Source: Kribbella pittospori
Lineage (GTDB): Bacteria > Actinomycetota > Actinomycetes > Propionibacteriales > Kribbellaceae
Reading direction: 5' to 3'
DNA length: 42,606 nt
NCBI RefSeq assembly: GCF_004331465.1
Contig: NZ_SJKB01000033.1
Span: forward strand, 1 to 42,606
A program made the position numbers and the translations under genes. Below are positions 25,715 through 34,117 of the stretch, in pieces. The notes beneath the pieces are model-generated. The model worked only from the letters and a program-made list of their open reading frames with translations, made no database searches and was not told the DNA's origin. Positions within the stretch are counted from its first letter, which is position 1. Each line of letters starts with the position of its first letter.

Positions 25715-25837
25715 GTGACTACTCAGACGCAACGTAAGGCGCTGTGGATCGCCGTCGTCGTGGCGATCGTGATTGTGGTGGTTGTCCTGCTGGCCCTGGC
25801 CGGGGGTGGCGGCAGTGGTGGCGGTGGGGGCTACTAA
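25715..25837 (+). CDS. Small single-span membrane peptide with Gly-rich tail (40 aa)
   Basis: GTG 25715 is preferred because GAGGAGG lies at 25697-25703. An in-frame ATG at 25667 would give 56 aa. The peptide is a short polar start (TTQTQRKALW), one strongly hydrophobic helix (IAVVVAIVIVVVVLLALA) and the tail GGGGSGGGGGY. This is the build of small actinobacterial membrane peptides of unknown role. The strong ribosome site and clean membrane helix favour a real gene in an otherwise decayed stretch. Confidence 0.55.
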   Translation: MTTQTQRKALWIAVVVAIVIVVVVLLALAGGGGSGGGGGY

Positions 25838-26303
25838 ACGGCACCTCCTGCGACGATGGCCGATCAGGCCAAGGTCGTAACGACCTGTCGAGAAGCTTGA
25901 AGGGTCGTGGAGTCGGGTACCGGTTTGTCGTCATCGGCCCGTGGTTGCTCGCACAGTGCTGTCGGCCGGTGGCCGGGGTTCGCAGCCCGGGGAGCGTGAG
26001 CCATAGCGCCGTACGTGTCCCGCCGTCGCGTTGCCCGATACTGTTACTGTTCGAGGGACCGGAGTGTTAGTCGGCGGGCCGGCCAGTCGGGTGGTTCGAT
26101 CGGGTGCGGTGATCTCCTTTGGTGACGTCCTGTTGGCTTGGTGGGTGTCGTACGTCGCCTTCTCGGCGAGGAGCCGCCTGCTGTGGTCGGCGTCCTGCGA
26201 CATCCGCATGAAGCCGATGACCTGGAACAGTTCGTCGGATGGGTGCCGGTGTGAGCGCATGATCACCTCCAGCTCGACTGATGCTCAGTACTGAGGTGTG
26301 ACG
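25838..26303. other. No gene identified
   Basis: A frame on the reverse strand (start near 26266) has a protein-like first third, but it runs into low-complexity sequence and has no family match. Nothing else is supported. Confidence 0.35.
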
Positions 26304-27046
26304 TCACGCGAGGTGGTAGGGCAGCGGCGTCGCTCCGGTTCGGTTCACGAGGAGGTTGGCCAGGACGTAGCTGCGGAAGCTGGGCTTGGTGAGCTGATGC
26401 AGCAGCAGTCGCGGTACGCCGTAGTCCCAGCGCGTGATTTACGAATACATAGTCGGACTTTGTCGAGCGGCTGCAGCAGCGTCGAGTTGTCCAGCCCGGT
26501 CTGCTTCTTGAATCAGCTGGCCATGTGCTCCCACAAAGCCAGCGCGACGTCGGTGTCCTCGGCGACGTAGTAGTGAACAAGAACGGCGCTGGACGTAACT
26601 TGTCCACGTCGCCCACCGATCTAGTACAGAGTGCCGGCATCACATGCAGGTGGGTCGAGGCGGCTATCAGGGCATCGTGCAGGACTCGGAACTCCTCGGA
26701 CCCGTGAACCTGCCCGATCACCTCGGGCAGCGTTGTCTCAATCAGCACTACGAGGTCGTACCGCGCGTGATGCACACCGTGCCGTCTCGCGTACCCCCGT
26801 CGGGGGCGATACGACCGCTGCGTCGTACACCGTGACCTTGTCCACGTCCTGCCGCTCGCCGAGGTCGGTCGCCATCGCTTTCAGCTGCTTGAGCAAGCGC
26901 GCTTTGTCCTCGCTGGTGCGCGTGAACGGCGCCCGTCCAGGTGGCAGCTCGATGACCGCGGCGAGGTGGCTGTATCCGCTCGCGGGCGGGTTCACCAGAG
27001 TCGCCCGCGGGTACTTCTCGGTTGGGCCGATCAGTTCGAGGTCCAT
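26304..27046 (-). pseudogene. Decayed gene of unknown function (about 240 codons originally)
   Basis: A strong ribosome site (AGGAGG, 27056-27061 on the reverse strand) precedes ATG 27046. The first part reads MDLELIGPTEKYPRATLVNP through VTVYDAAVV. The frame then shifts near 26800, giving YDLVVLIETTLPEVIGQVHG and STHLHVMPAL. Another shift near 26585 gives YYVAEDTDVALALWEH, a stop codon, and QTGLDNSTLLQPLDK. A last shift leads to VFVNHA and WDYGVPRLLLHQLTKPS, ending PLPYHLA at 26304. The pieces run in one order without gaps, so a whole gene has decayed through small insertions or deletions. I do not recognise the family. Confidence 0.75.
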
Positions 27047-27562
27047 GGTGATTCGCCTCCTGAATCGCGGCGACCGATTGGTACCCGTTGGCGGTCGATC
27101 CATGCGCGAATCGGGCGGCCATGGTGGGTTGTTGTTTGACTGTCGTCCGCAGGGAACCCGGTGCAATGGATCGCCTCAAGGCGACCGGGGGCTACGAGGC
27201 AAGGCCGCGATTGCCAAATGCCCGGCTGGTGTTCGAGACGTACGAGGACGTGTTCGGATCGGGCTGGCGGGGGCAGCTCGCGGCGGCCTCGGCCAAGCGA
27301 CAGCGCCGTCCTCGACCGGGTACCCGACGCTCCGGCGTATTCCGACACGGGTGTACGTCGACCAATTGGTGACCGCCAGAGTTGTCAATACGAGGCCTCA
27401 GGCAACCATCGAGGTAGGGTCGTGGACGGAGCTCTTCAAGACCGCGTCATCGCCACGGCCGTCGCTGACTCGGTTGCCTCGGAGCCCAGGCGCGGGAGCC
27501 TTGATCGTGGCGGCTCGGTGATGCGCTGGAAGAGTTGTGTGCTGGGTGCAGGCGACAGGCAT
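27047..27562. other. No gene identified
   Basis: The stretch holds the promoter side of the decayed gene at 27046. A forward frame from about 27160 has a short protein-like segment (RLPNARLVFETYEDVFGSGW) but no credible start or family. A gene fragment is possible. Confidence 0.35.
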
Positions 27563-28276
27563 TCAGGCGTCCCTGGCTGTCTGCTTTCCCTGCAGTTCCT
27601 CCAGGTCGGTCATCAGCGTTTCGAGGACGTTAAGGGCGCGCCAGGTCCGGGTCATCCCGTACGGCGCGGTGGCGCTGACGGCGGCGCGGGCCTCGTCGGG
27701 CGTCACTCCCGCCCTCAATGCGCGGCCGACGTGGGCATGGAAGCTCTCGTGGAGGGTCTGATAGAGGACGTCCACCGTCATTGTCGCGAAGGCCCGCTCG
27801 CGGACACTGATCCGGGACATGTCGGCGCGCATCCGCGACTGCAGGTCCATGTAGTCGGCGAAACCCGGGTCGAGGGCACGCACCTCAGCGCGCATCGCCG
27901 GGGGGATGGGGCTGCCGGTGCCGTCGGCGTTGAGTTGGTGGCCCTGGCCAGTCGGCCCGGGCAGGCCGTGTTTGTGCTCGACCTCAGCCAGCCGCTCCAG
28001 GGCGGCCAGCGCCGCCGGGTAACCGCTGTCGTAGGAGATGAAACGGAGCAACTCGCGTAGGTCGTCGGCATCGAGGCCGTTGGCCAGGGCAGCCCGCACA
28101 TGCAGTTCGAACGGCATACCGAGGACCTGCTCGCACACGTCGGCAACCAGACTCAGCAGCGTGAGCTCGCGCGGCGTGAGCTGCGTTCCGGACTCGGTGA
28201 GTTGGAAGCTTGCGGCGGCCATTTCCGCGAACACCGGGTCCAGTTCCTTGACCGCTGTCTGGGTCGGCAACGTCAT
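27563..28276 (-). CDS. Carboxymuconolactone decarboxylase-like protein with two domains
   Basis: The protein is 237 aa. It contains two tandem copies of the AhpD/CMD helical domain, at about residues 25-95 (TPRELTLLSLVADVCEQVLGMPFELHVRAALANG) and 140-225 (RAFATMTVDVLYQTLHESFHAHVGRALRAGVTPDEA). The redox CxxC pair of AhpD is absent, since each copy keeps only the later His, so a peroxidase-reducing role is not supported. A gamma-carboxymuconolactone decarboxylase-like or lactonase role is possible. The gene is divergent from a TetR-type gene across a 74-bp gap with a clear palindrome, and it is probably the main target of that regulator. Confidence 0.88.
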   Translation of the reverse strand: MTLPTQTAVKELDPVFAEMAAASFQLTESGTQLTPRELTLLSLVADVCEQVLGMPFELHVRAALANGLDADDLRELLRFISYDSGYPAALAALERLAEVEHKHGLPGPTGQGHQLNADGTGSPIPPAMRAEVRALDPGFADYMDLQSRMRADMSRISVRERAFATMTVDVLYQTLHESFHAHVGRALRAGVTPDEARAAVSATAPYGMTRTWRALNVLETLMTDLEELQGKQTARDA

Positions 28277-28305
28277 GATGACACTCCTTAAGTGAATGCT
28301 TGTAG

Positions 28306-28321
28306 GGCTACGACTGTAGCC
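28306..28321 (+). promoter_or_regulatory. TetR-type operator, GGCTAC-N4-GTAGCC
   Basis: GGCTAC (28306-28311) and GTAGCC (28316-28321) form a perfect inverted repeat around GACT. It lies between the divergent CMD-like and TetR-type genes, 29 bp before ATG 28351. This is the typical position and size of a TetR-family operator controlling both genes. Confidence 0.7.
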
Positions 28322-28350
28322 TTATGTGCGTTCTAATACAATCGTTGATC

Positions 28351-28989
28351 ATGGATGCGACCACTCCAGCCCGAGCCACCGCCAGCACTGCGCCGCGTGG
28401 CCGCAACCCGCGTGGCCAGGGCGAGCGGCTGCGGACCGAGATCGTTGACGCGACGCTGCGACTGCTGGACGAACTCGCCGACGACCAGGCGCTGTCGCTG
28501 CGAGCGGTCGCGCGCGAGGTAGGCATCGCCACGACGTCCATCTACATCCATTTCGCCGATCGCGACGCGTTGGTGCTGGCCGCGCTGGAGCATTGCTATG
28601 CGGACTTGCTTCGCGCGGTGGACGACGCGGAGTCGGGCGCCGCCGACCCGGTGGCCGCGCTGCGCGCGCGAACGGCGCTGCTCGGCGTGTGGTCCCGAGA
28701 GCACCCGGGGCTGTACAAGGTGCTGCATGAGAGCACGCTCAACCGGCGCAGGGATATGTCCTTCAAGGAAGAAATGGCCAAGCGCACGACCACTGCGATC
28801 CGTCGCTGCATGGACGCCGGGCTGGCGACGCGCGGCGACGCGGAGATCGTGTCCCTCGATCTGCGCACGGCCGTACACGGTGCGGTCTCGCTGCGCGTCA
28901 ATGAACCCGAGCTTCCCTGGCCCCCGCTGGACGAACAGGTGGACCGGTTCCTGGTGAAACTGGTCGGCGTTCCGCGTGCAGAAGGGTGA
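28351..28989 (+). CDS. TetR family transcriptional regulator
   Basis: ATG 28351 is preferred over an upstream in-frame GTG at 28324, because that codon is next to the operator. The protein is 212 aa. Residues 27-75 give the TetR helix-turn-helix (RTEIVDATLRLLDEL, LSLRAVAREVGIATTSIYIHF), followed by DRDALVLAALEHCYADLL. The C-terminus has the helical build of the TetR_C ligand domain (EHPGLYKVLHES, RTAVHGAVSLRVNEP). It should repress its own gene and the divergent CMD-like gene. The ligand is unknown. Confidence 0.92.
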   Translation: MDATTPARATASTAPRGRNPRGQGERLRTEIVDATLRLLDELADDQALSLRAVAREVGIATTSIYIHFADRDALVLAALEHCYADLLRAVDDAESGAADPVAALRARTALLGVWSREHPGLYKVLHESTLNRRRDMSFKEEMAKRTTTAIRRCMDAGLATRGDAEIVSLDLRTAVHGAVSLRVNEPELPWPPLDEQVDRFLVKLVGVPRAEG

Positions 28990-29287
28990 CGGCCGGTGCC
29001 GACGTGCGGCGAGACCGCTCAGTGTCGCGCCACGGCAGCCGATTCCGGACGGCTGGGCTCCATGCTCCGGACCCGGCGCAGGACTTGATCGCGTCCTGGG
29101 CGAGATGCCGGCCTAGACGGCCGGGACTCGCCGGGGTCGATACTGGGTCGTGCGGTCATCGCAGTGCTCTTCTCTTCGAGTGGGTTGTGAGAGATTCCTC
29201 GAAGAATCACGCGGTGACCGCACCCACGTCCACACCCAGGCCGGCCATCCCGCCGTACACCACTCTGATGGACGCAACTCCACGTTT

Positions 29288-29842
29288 TTACTCCACGTTG
29301 TGTTCGCCCGTCCGTGCGGTACCCGCGGGTGTGCTGCCACCGCCGTTGCGGCCCTGGGGCGCCGAGGTCGACACGCAGCAGCCTTCCTTCGAGCGGTACG
29401 ACGATGCTTCCGCCAGGAGCCAGCGCAGCCACGGCCAGGCATGCCACCCTGATCGGTGGCTTGACTCGCGAGCGTGGATGAAGATCTCGGCTGGCGCGGT
29501 GATGTCCCGGAGGCTGTGATGCCAGACGTCCACCGCGCGGCGGCGGTCGACGTCGCCGCGGCGAATGTAGTGACCGAGCGTGTCGTACATCGCCAGGGAC
29601 CTGTTGATCATCTGATAGCTCGTGGAGTCACGTTTTGGCACGTCGTCGTCCGATTGGATCTGGAACAGTAGCCTGCGTCCTTCTTGGATTTCAGGTTGGA
29701 GAAGAACCTCGTGGATCCGCATGAACGCGTCCCTGCGTTGCGCAGTTCGCGCGATGAGCACGGTGTAGGCGGTGACGACGAGGCCGAGCAATGCGAGGGC
29801 GATGCCGATGATGTCTTTGTTGTTAGTCAGCCATGCGCCCAT
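29288..29842 (-). CDS. Membrane-anchored protein of unknown function (DUF4760-like)
   Basis: ATG 29842 is favoured, since GAGGGGGAG lies nine bases upstream. In-frame ATGs at 29872 and 29914 would add 10 or 24 residues. The 184-aa protein has one membrane helix at once (IIGIALALLGLVVTAYTVLI), then a soluble helical part (RRDAFMRIHEVLLQPEIQEGRRLLFQI, INRSLAMYDTLGHYIRRGDV, VWHHSLRDITAPAEIF). This resembles bacterial DUF4760 proteins. The Gly/Ser/Thr-rich last 35 residues look unlike the rest and could result from a late frameshift. Nothing nearby indicates a role. Confidence 0.65.
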   Translation of the reverse strand: MGAWLTNNKDIIGIALALLGLVVTAYTVLIARTAQRRDAFMRIHEVLLQPEIQEGRRLLFQIQSDDDVPKRDSTSYQMINRSLAMYDTLGHYIRRGDVDRRRAVDVWHHSLRDITAPAEIFIHARESSHRSGWHAWPWLRWLLAEASSYRSKEGCCVSTSAPQGRNGGGSTPAGTARTGEHNVE

Positions 29843-30502
29843 CTCCCCCGGCTCCCCCTCGAGATTCGACATCGTGGAGTGCGACGCCCTCGCTGGGGCA
29901 ATCGGCCAGCTCACACGCCCCGTTACACGACTGGATAGTGCCGCGCGTCGAGAAGGGCAGACTGTAGGAGTCCGTACTGGGCTAGCCGGCGAGGACAGAT
30001 TTGAGGATATTCAAAAGCGACGCGCGGTTCAGGACACCGATGCGACCGACGAGCATGCTCTCCTTCAGGTGTACCGCACCATCGGGAGTTCGACCAGTTT
30101 GACTCCAGACGCCTCTGATTGACGTCCCTTCGTTCCCACAGTGTTCCCGAGCTGACTGGTGAGCGTGGCGGCCGACTGGACAAGCCTCGCGAGAGTCAAG
30201 TCTGAATGCGCGCGTGACTGGTCAGTGGGCCCGGCTCCGGTGGCATTGGGGCTGCTTAGCCCGCGTCGGCCAGGGGGGCTGCCCATCGGGTGTGTAGCAA
30301 AACGCCGATAAGCGCAGCGATCTCCGCGAACGGAGTCGTCCGGCGGCCCGCTCGATCGGATCCTCGCCGCTCTTCCACCGATCGTCGAGTGGCCGATGTT
30401 GGAGCAAGGCGACCAGTGCCGGCGCGTGCTGACCAGCCGCGACTACGAGGACGGCGCCCTTCCTCGGCGTGGGCCGCTGGTGGAGGCAGCGCGCAGGCTG
30501 CT
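29843..30502. other. No gene identified
   Basis: Frames on both strands are short and overlapping, and none has a recognised domain. The stretch includes the upstream region of the membrane-anchored gene at 29842. Confidence 0.4.
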
Positions 30503-31108
30503 CTAGGTGGGGCGGTCAGGATGAACAGCCGACCGCAGGTGGGAACTCTCCCCATGACGGCCATACAGGCTCAACACCTCGGCTGGTTCGTCGCCGGTGC
30601 TGCCGAACCAGTGTGGGATCTGGGTGTCGAAGTCGGCGACCTCGCCGGCGCCCAGGACCATGTCGCGGTCGCCGAGGATGAGCCGCATGCGTCCCGACAG
30701 CACGTAGAGCCACTCATACCCCTCGTGCGTTCGTAGCTCGGGGTCGACCTTGGAGGTGGGGATGACGATCTTCCACGCCTGCATGCCGCCGGGGCGGCGG
30801 GTCAGCGGGATGACGGTGCGGCCCTTGACGCGTCGGGGCTTGAGCCGCGTCCGTGGGTCGCCGAAGTCCGGCGCGCCCACGAGGTCATCGAGCGCCACGC
30901 GGTAGCTGTGGGCCAGGGGCAGCAGAAGCTCGAGGGTGGGACGGCGTTGGCCGCTCTCGAGCCTGGACAGGGTGCTTTTGGAGATGCCGGTCGCCTCGGC
31001 GACTGCCGTGAGGGTCGCCCCGCGCAGGCGCCGCAGCCGCCGAAGCCGCGGCCCGACTTCATCGAGCGCGGCCGCGATCAGGGCCGCAGTGTCATCCACA
31101 CCTCTCAT
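30503..31108 (-). CDS. XRE family regulator with C-terminal cupin domain
   Basis: The start is placed at ATG 31108 (MRGVDDTAALIAAALDEVG). The frame is open further upstream, but that would run over the divergent promoter. The 201-aa protein has an XRE helix-turn-helix at residues 18-72 (LRRLRRLRGATLTAVAEATGISKSTLSRLESG) and a cupin domain from about residue 115 (THEGYEWLYVLSGRMRLILGD, VADFDTQIPHWFG), which should bind a small ligand or metal. Such HTH-cupin regulators usually control a neighbouring metabolic gene. The divergent FAD oxidoreductase gene begins 70 bp away, and GATTCC/GGAATC half-sites (31119-31124 and 31145-31150) lie in the gap. Confidence 0.92.
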   Translation of the reverse strand: MRGVDDTAALIAAALDEVGPRLRRLRRLRGATLTAVAEATGISKSTLSRLESGQRRPTLELLLPLAHSYRVALDDLVGAPDFGDPRTRLKPRRVKGRTVIPLTRRPGGMQAWKIVIPTSKVDPELRTHEGYEWLYVLSGRMRLILGDRDMVLGAGEVADFDTQIPHWFGSTGDEPAEVLSLYGRHGESSHLRSAVHPDRPT

Positions 31109-31178
31109 TGCAGCCGCTGATTCCCAGAAACGGCAACTTCGATTGGAATCGCCCGGTCGCGCGCGGAACGTTGCGGAC

Positions 31179-32117
31179 ATGAACACCTACGAGGTAGCAG
31201 TCATCGGCGGTAGCGCCGCCGGCCTCTCCGCGGCCCTGGTGCTGTCGCGAGCCCGACGCCGGGTCGTGGTGCTGGACTCCGGCTCACCACGTAATCAGCC
31301 GGCGCGGCACATGCACGGCTTCCTGTCCCGCGACGGGGTCCCGCCGGCCGACCTGGTCGCCGCCGGCCGCGACGAGGTCGCCCGGTACGGAAGCGAACTC
31401 GTCGATGCCGTTGTGACCGACGTGATCCCTAACGGCACGAACGGCTTCTGGGTCATCACTGTGGACGGGCGCCGATTCGCGGCGCGCCGGCTGCTCGTGG
31501 CCACCGGGCTGCGCGACGAGCTCCCCGCGATCGACGGTCTGGCCGACCGGTGGGCCCGCGATGTCCTGCACTGCCCCTACTGCCACGGGTGGGAGGTCCG
31601 TGACCAGCAGCTCGGAGTCATCGGCGGCACCCCGAATGCGGTCCGCTACGCCCAGATCGTGCGGCAGTGGAGTCACGACGTCGTCTACTTCACCCCGACA
31701 GGCTCGCTCACGGCCATCGAGCGGGCCGAATTGGTGGCGCGCGCCATCGGCATCGTCGAAGGCGACGTCCGCCGTGTTGTCATCGAGCACGACCGCCTTC
31801 ATGGGCTGGAGATGACCGACGGCCGCGCTGTGCCACGAGACGCGCTGTTCGTGCCGCCGCGGTTCGTTCCGAACTCCGGCTTGCTGGCTCGGCTCGGGTG
31901 CGAGCTCGACGACGACGGCTGGCCGGCGGCCGACAGCACGGGGCTGACCAGCGTCGCGGGTGTGTGGGTGGCTGGCAACGTCGCCAATCCTCGCGCCCAG
32001 GTCATCACCGCCGCAGGCGAGGGATCCACCGCCGCCATCGCCATCAACGCCGACCTCGTCGCCGAAGACGTCCGCGACGCCCTCCACCACCGCGCCATCG
32101 CCCGGGCCAGTAACTGA
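31179..32117 (+). CDS. FAD-dependent thiol oxidoreductase, TrxB/GliT-like
   Basis: The protein is 312 aa, starting at ATG 31179. It has an FAD-binding start (EVAVIGGSAAGLSAALVLSRA), the redox-active pair in HCPYCHGWE near residue 135, and a second nucleotide-binding-like turn (GVIGGTPNAVRYAQI). It ends with the FAD motif GVWVAGNVANPRAQVITAAGEGS. The CPYCHGWE context resembles the dithiol oxidases GliT and HlmI as much as classical thioredoxin reductase, and no thioredoxin gene is adjacent. It may oxidise or reduce a small dithiol. It is divergent from the XRE-cupin gene, with a small membrane-protein gene following on the same strand. Confidence 0.88.
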   Translation: MNTYEVAVIGGSAAGLSAALVLSRARRRVVVLDSGSPRNQPARHMHGFLSRDGVPPADLVAAGRDEVARYGSELVDAVVTDVIPNGTNGFWVITVDGRRFAARRLLVATGLRDELPAIDGLADRWARDVLHCPYCHGWEVRDQQLGVIGGTPNAVRYAQIVRQWSHDVVYFTPTGSLTAIERAELVARAIGIVEGDVRRVVIEHDRLHGLEMTDGRAVPRDALFVPPRFVPNSGLLARLGCELDDDGWPAADSTGLTSVAGVWVAGNVANPRAQVITAAGEGSTAAIAINADLVAEDVRDALHHRAIARASN

Positions 32118-32199
32118 CCCCCAGACCACGACCCGGCATCCCTGCGTGGCGCGCCATAGAGCACGCCACGGTCCCGACGCACGCCTCCAGGAGAAACCG

Positions 32200-32457
32200 A
32201 TGAACAACATCGACCCCACCAGCGACCGCATCTCACCCGTGAGACCGCCGACCAAGCATCAGCTTGCCCTGATGATCTGGGTCGCGGTCTTCCCGACGCT
32301 TACCGTCCTCAACCTGGTCCTCGGCGACTGGCTAAGCGGCCTAGGCCCGGTCCTGCGCACGTTCGTCCTCGCCACCGTCGCCGTACCGATCGTCATCTAC
32401 GGCCTCATGCCGCAGCTGCACCGGCTCCGCGCCCGCCTTCTCACCCGGGCCCATTGA
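32200..32457 (+). CDS. Small membrane protein (85 aa)
   Basis: The start is ATG 32200, with CCAGGAG at 32187-32193. The frame is open upstream inside the oxidoreductase gene, but the ribosome site fixes this start. After about 20 polar residues come two membrane helices (LALMIWVAVFPTLTVLNLVL and TFVLATVAVPIVIYGLMP) and a basic tail. It lies 82 bp after the oxidoreductase gene on the same strand and probably shares its transcript. No function can be assigned. Confidence 0.7.
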   Translation: MNNIDPTSDRISPVRPPTKHQLALMIWVAVFPTLTVLNLVLGDWLSGLGPVLRTFVLATVAVPIVIYGLMPQLHRLRARLLTRAH

Positions 32458-32661
32458 GCCTCGATCCCCGCGCCGGCCCAGATCCGGTGCCCGGCCTCCA
32501 GCCCTCAGCACCTGAATGCCTGAACACCATCGAGGGATTCCTCATACACCGACTCACCGAGGACGTGACCCATGATGCGCTCGCTCGGTTGTCCCCCGCT
32601 CGTCTCACTGCAGCTGGACGGCGTGGGCCTGACGGCCGCATACGTCAACAATCAGGCTGCC

Positions 32662-33324
32662 TCAGCCTTGATCGAGGGTTCTTTCCAGGCCGTCGAGGAT
32701 CAGGTCGAGACCGAGTTCGAAGTCCTCCGCCCGGCCGTGTTGCATGACGTGGCTGATGACCTCGATGACGTGCGGGTAGTCGTCGATCGGGATCGCGTCG
32801 AGCACGTCGGCCGACATCTGCGGGGCCTCGTCCGCGCCGAACGGCAGATTGAGCTGCTGGAGGGTGAATCCGAAGAGGTGGCTGTCCAGGGTGTGCCACG
32901 CGTCGAGCGCGCCGGTGACCGAGAAGCCTCCGGCGCGCAGCCGCCCCAGTGTCGCGTCGAGGTAGCGGGTCATGCCTGGCCCGATGTTGAACCGCGACAT
33001 GATCAGCATTGCCGCCCACGGATGTTCCAGCAGCACCTCGTGCGCGGAGATCGATCGTTGCCGCATGGCGGTCTTCCAGTGCGTTCCGGCCGGCGGAACG
33101 TCGATGTCGCCGAGGACGAGATCGACGATGCCGTCGAGGATGTCGTCCTTGTTCCGGACGTGGTTGTACAGCGCCATCGCCTTCACTCCGAGCGCCAGAC
33201 CGAGTTTCCGCATCGTCAGCGACTCGATCCCGTCCCGGTCGGCCAGGGCGACGGCCGCACGAAGTACCAGCTCCCTGTTGAGCGGGACTCGGCGTTCGGT
33301 CTTCGATCCGGTCTCGGTCGACAT
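32662..33324 (-). CDS. TetR family regulator, TetR_C_1-type ligand domain
   Basis: The protein is 220 aa. The helix-turn-helix is clear (LNRELVLRAAVALADRDG, LTMRKLGLALGVKAMALYNHV, NKDDILDGIVDLVL). The C-terminal part has the pattern of the tetracycline-repressor-type domain (RQRSISAHEVLLEHPWAAML, ALDAWHTLDSHLFGFTLQQLN, FELGLDLILDGLERTL). It is divergent from the truncated alcohol-dehydrogenase gene, and GTTTAC-AAA-GTAAAC lies in the gap. The related protein encoded at 38988 shares the same build. Since its likely target gene is broken, its present target may be only itself. Confidence 0.92.
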   Translation of the reverse strand: MSTETGSKTERRVPLNRELVLRAAVALADRDGIESLTMRKLGLALGVKAMALYNHVRNKDDILDGIVDLVLGDIDVPPAGTHWKTAMRQRSISAHEVLLEHPWAAMLIMSRFNIGPGMTRYLDATLGRLRAGGFSVTGALDAWHTLDSHLFGFTLQQLNLPFGADEAPQMSADVLDAIPIDDYPHVIEVISHVMQHGRAEDFELGLDLILDGLERTLDQG

Positions 33325-33393
33325 CGGGCTCCTCTGGCGGTCCAGGCGTGATTCCTGGAGGTCGGATCTGGACGGACTCTTCGATCAAGCGTA

Positions 33394-33408
33394 GTTTACA
33401 AAGTAAAC
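33394..33408 (+). promoter_or_regulatory. TetR-type operator GTTTAC-AAA-GTAAAC
   Basis: This is a perfect 6-bp inverted repeat with a 3-bp spacer between the TetR-type gene (start 33324) and the divergent dehydrogenase remnant (start 33469). It is AT-rich compared with its surroundings. The size and place fit the operator of the neighbouring regulator. Confidence 0.75.
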
Positions 33409-33468
33409 GTACAACATAAATACTTTTCGTGGTCGGTTGTAACCGGCATGTCGGTAGGGGGAAGCACA

Positions 33469-33950
33469 ATGTTGGCCATCACTCAGGACAAGTACGGCTC
33501 GGCGGATGTTCTCGAGGTCCGCGACATCGACACACCCGCGATCACCGACAGCGAGGTGCTGGTCCGGGTCCGCGCGGCCGGCGTGGATCGCGGGGTGTGG
33601 CATCTCATGGCTGGGCTGCCCTATCCGATCCGGCTGGCTGGGTACGGCGTCCGGGCGCCGAAGAACCGCGTGCTTGGTATGGATGTCGCCGGTGTCGTGG
33701 AGGCGGTCGGCAGGAACGTGACCAGGTTCCAGCCCGGCGACGAGGTGTTCGGCGTCGGCCAGGGCACCTTCGCGGAGTACACCCGCGCCGCCGAGGCCAA
33801 GCTCGCCGCCAAGCCGGCGAACCTGACCTTCGACCAGGCCGCGGTGGTTCCCATCTAATCGACGGCCACGCCAGGGGAAAGCTCGTGATCACCATCCCAG
33901 AGCAACCCGCTGCCTCCGCGACGGATCCGACTCAGACGAGCGGTGTGTGA
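33469..33950 (+). pseudogene. Zinc-type alcohol dehydrogenase/quinone reductase with an internal deletion
   Basis: ATG 33469 follows GTAGGGGGAA. Residues 1-129 are a normal GroES-like domain of the MDR superfamily (SEVLVRVRAAGVDRGVWHLMAGLPYP, VLGMDVAGVVEAVG, FQPGDEVFGVGQG) and run to FDQAAVVPI, where a TAA at 33856-33858 ends the frame. Directly after it, in another frame, comes DGHARGKLVITIPEQ, the normal C-terminal end of the same family, closing at 33950. So about 170 residues, the whole Rossmann fold that binds NAD(P)H, have been deleted and the ends joined out of frame. The product cannot be an active oxidoreductase. Confidence 0.85.
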
Positions 33951-34117
33951 GACGCCACTGTCGATGAGCCACAGCACCAGCGATGTAGATGAGGGTGTCA
34001 AGCCGGTGGGTTCAGTGGGCCGGCGGTCTCGGTGAGCCCAGGCCATGAGGGCCGGGCCGACCGAGTGCAGGCCGCCTCCGAGAACGCCCGGTCGAGTACG
34101 GACAAAGGAGCACGATC

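Noticed and set aside
30065..30290. Possible integrase or tRNA remnant on the reverse strand
   Set aside because: A short protein-like tail (GNTVGTKGRQ) is visible, but no catalytic motif or cloverleaf could be built.
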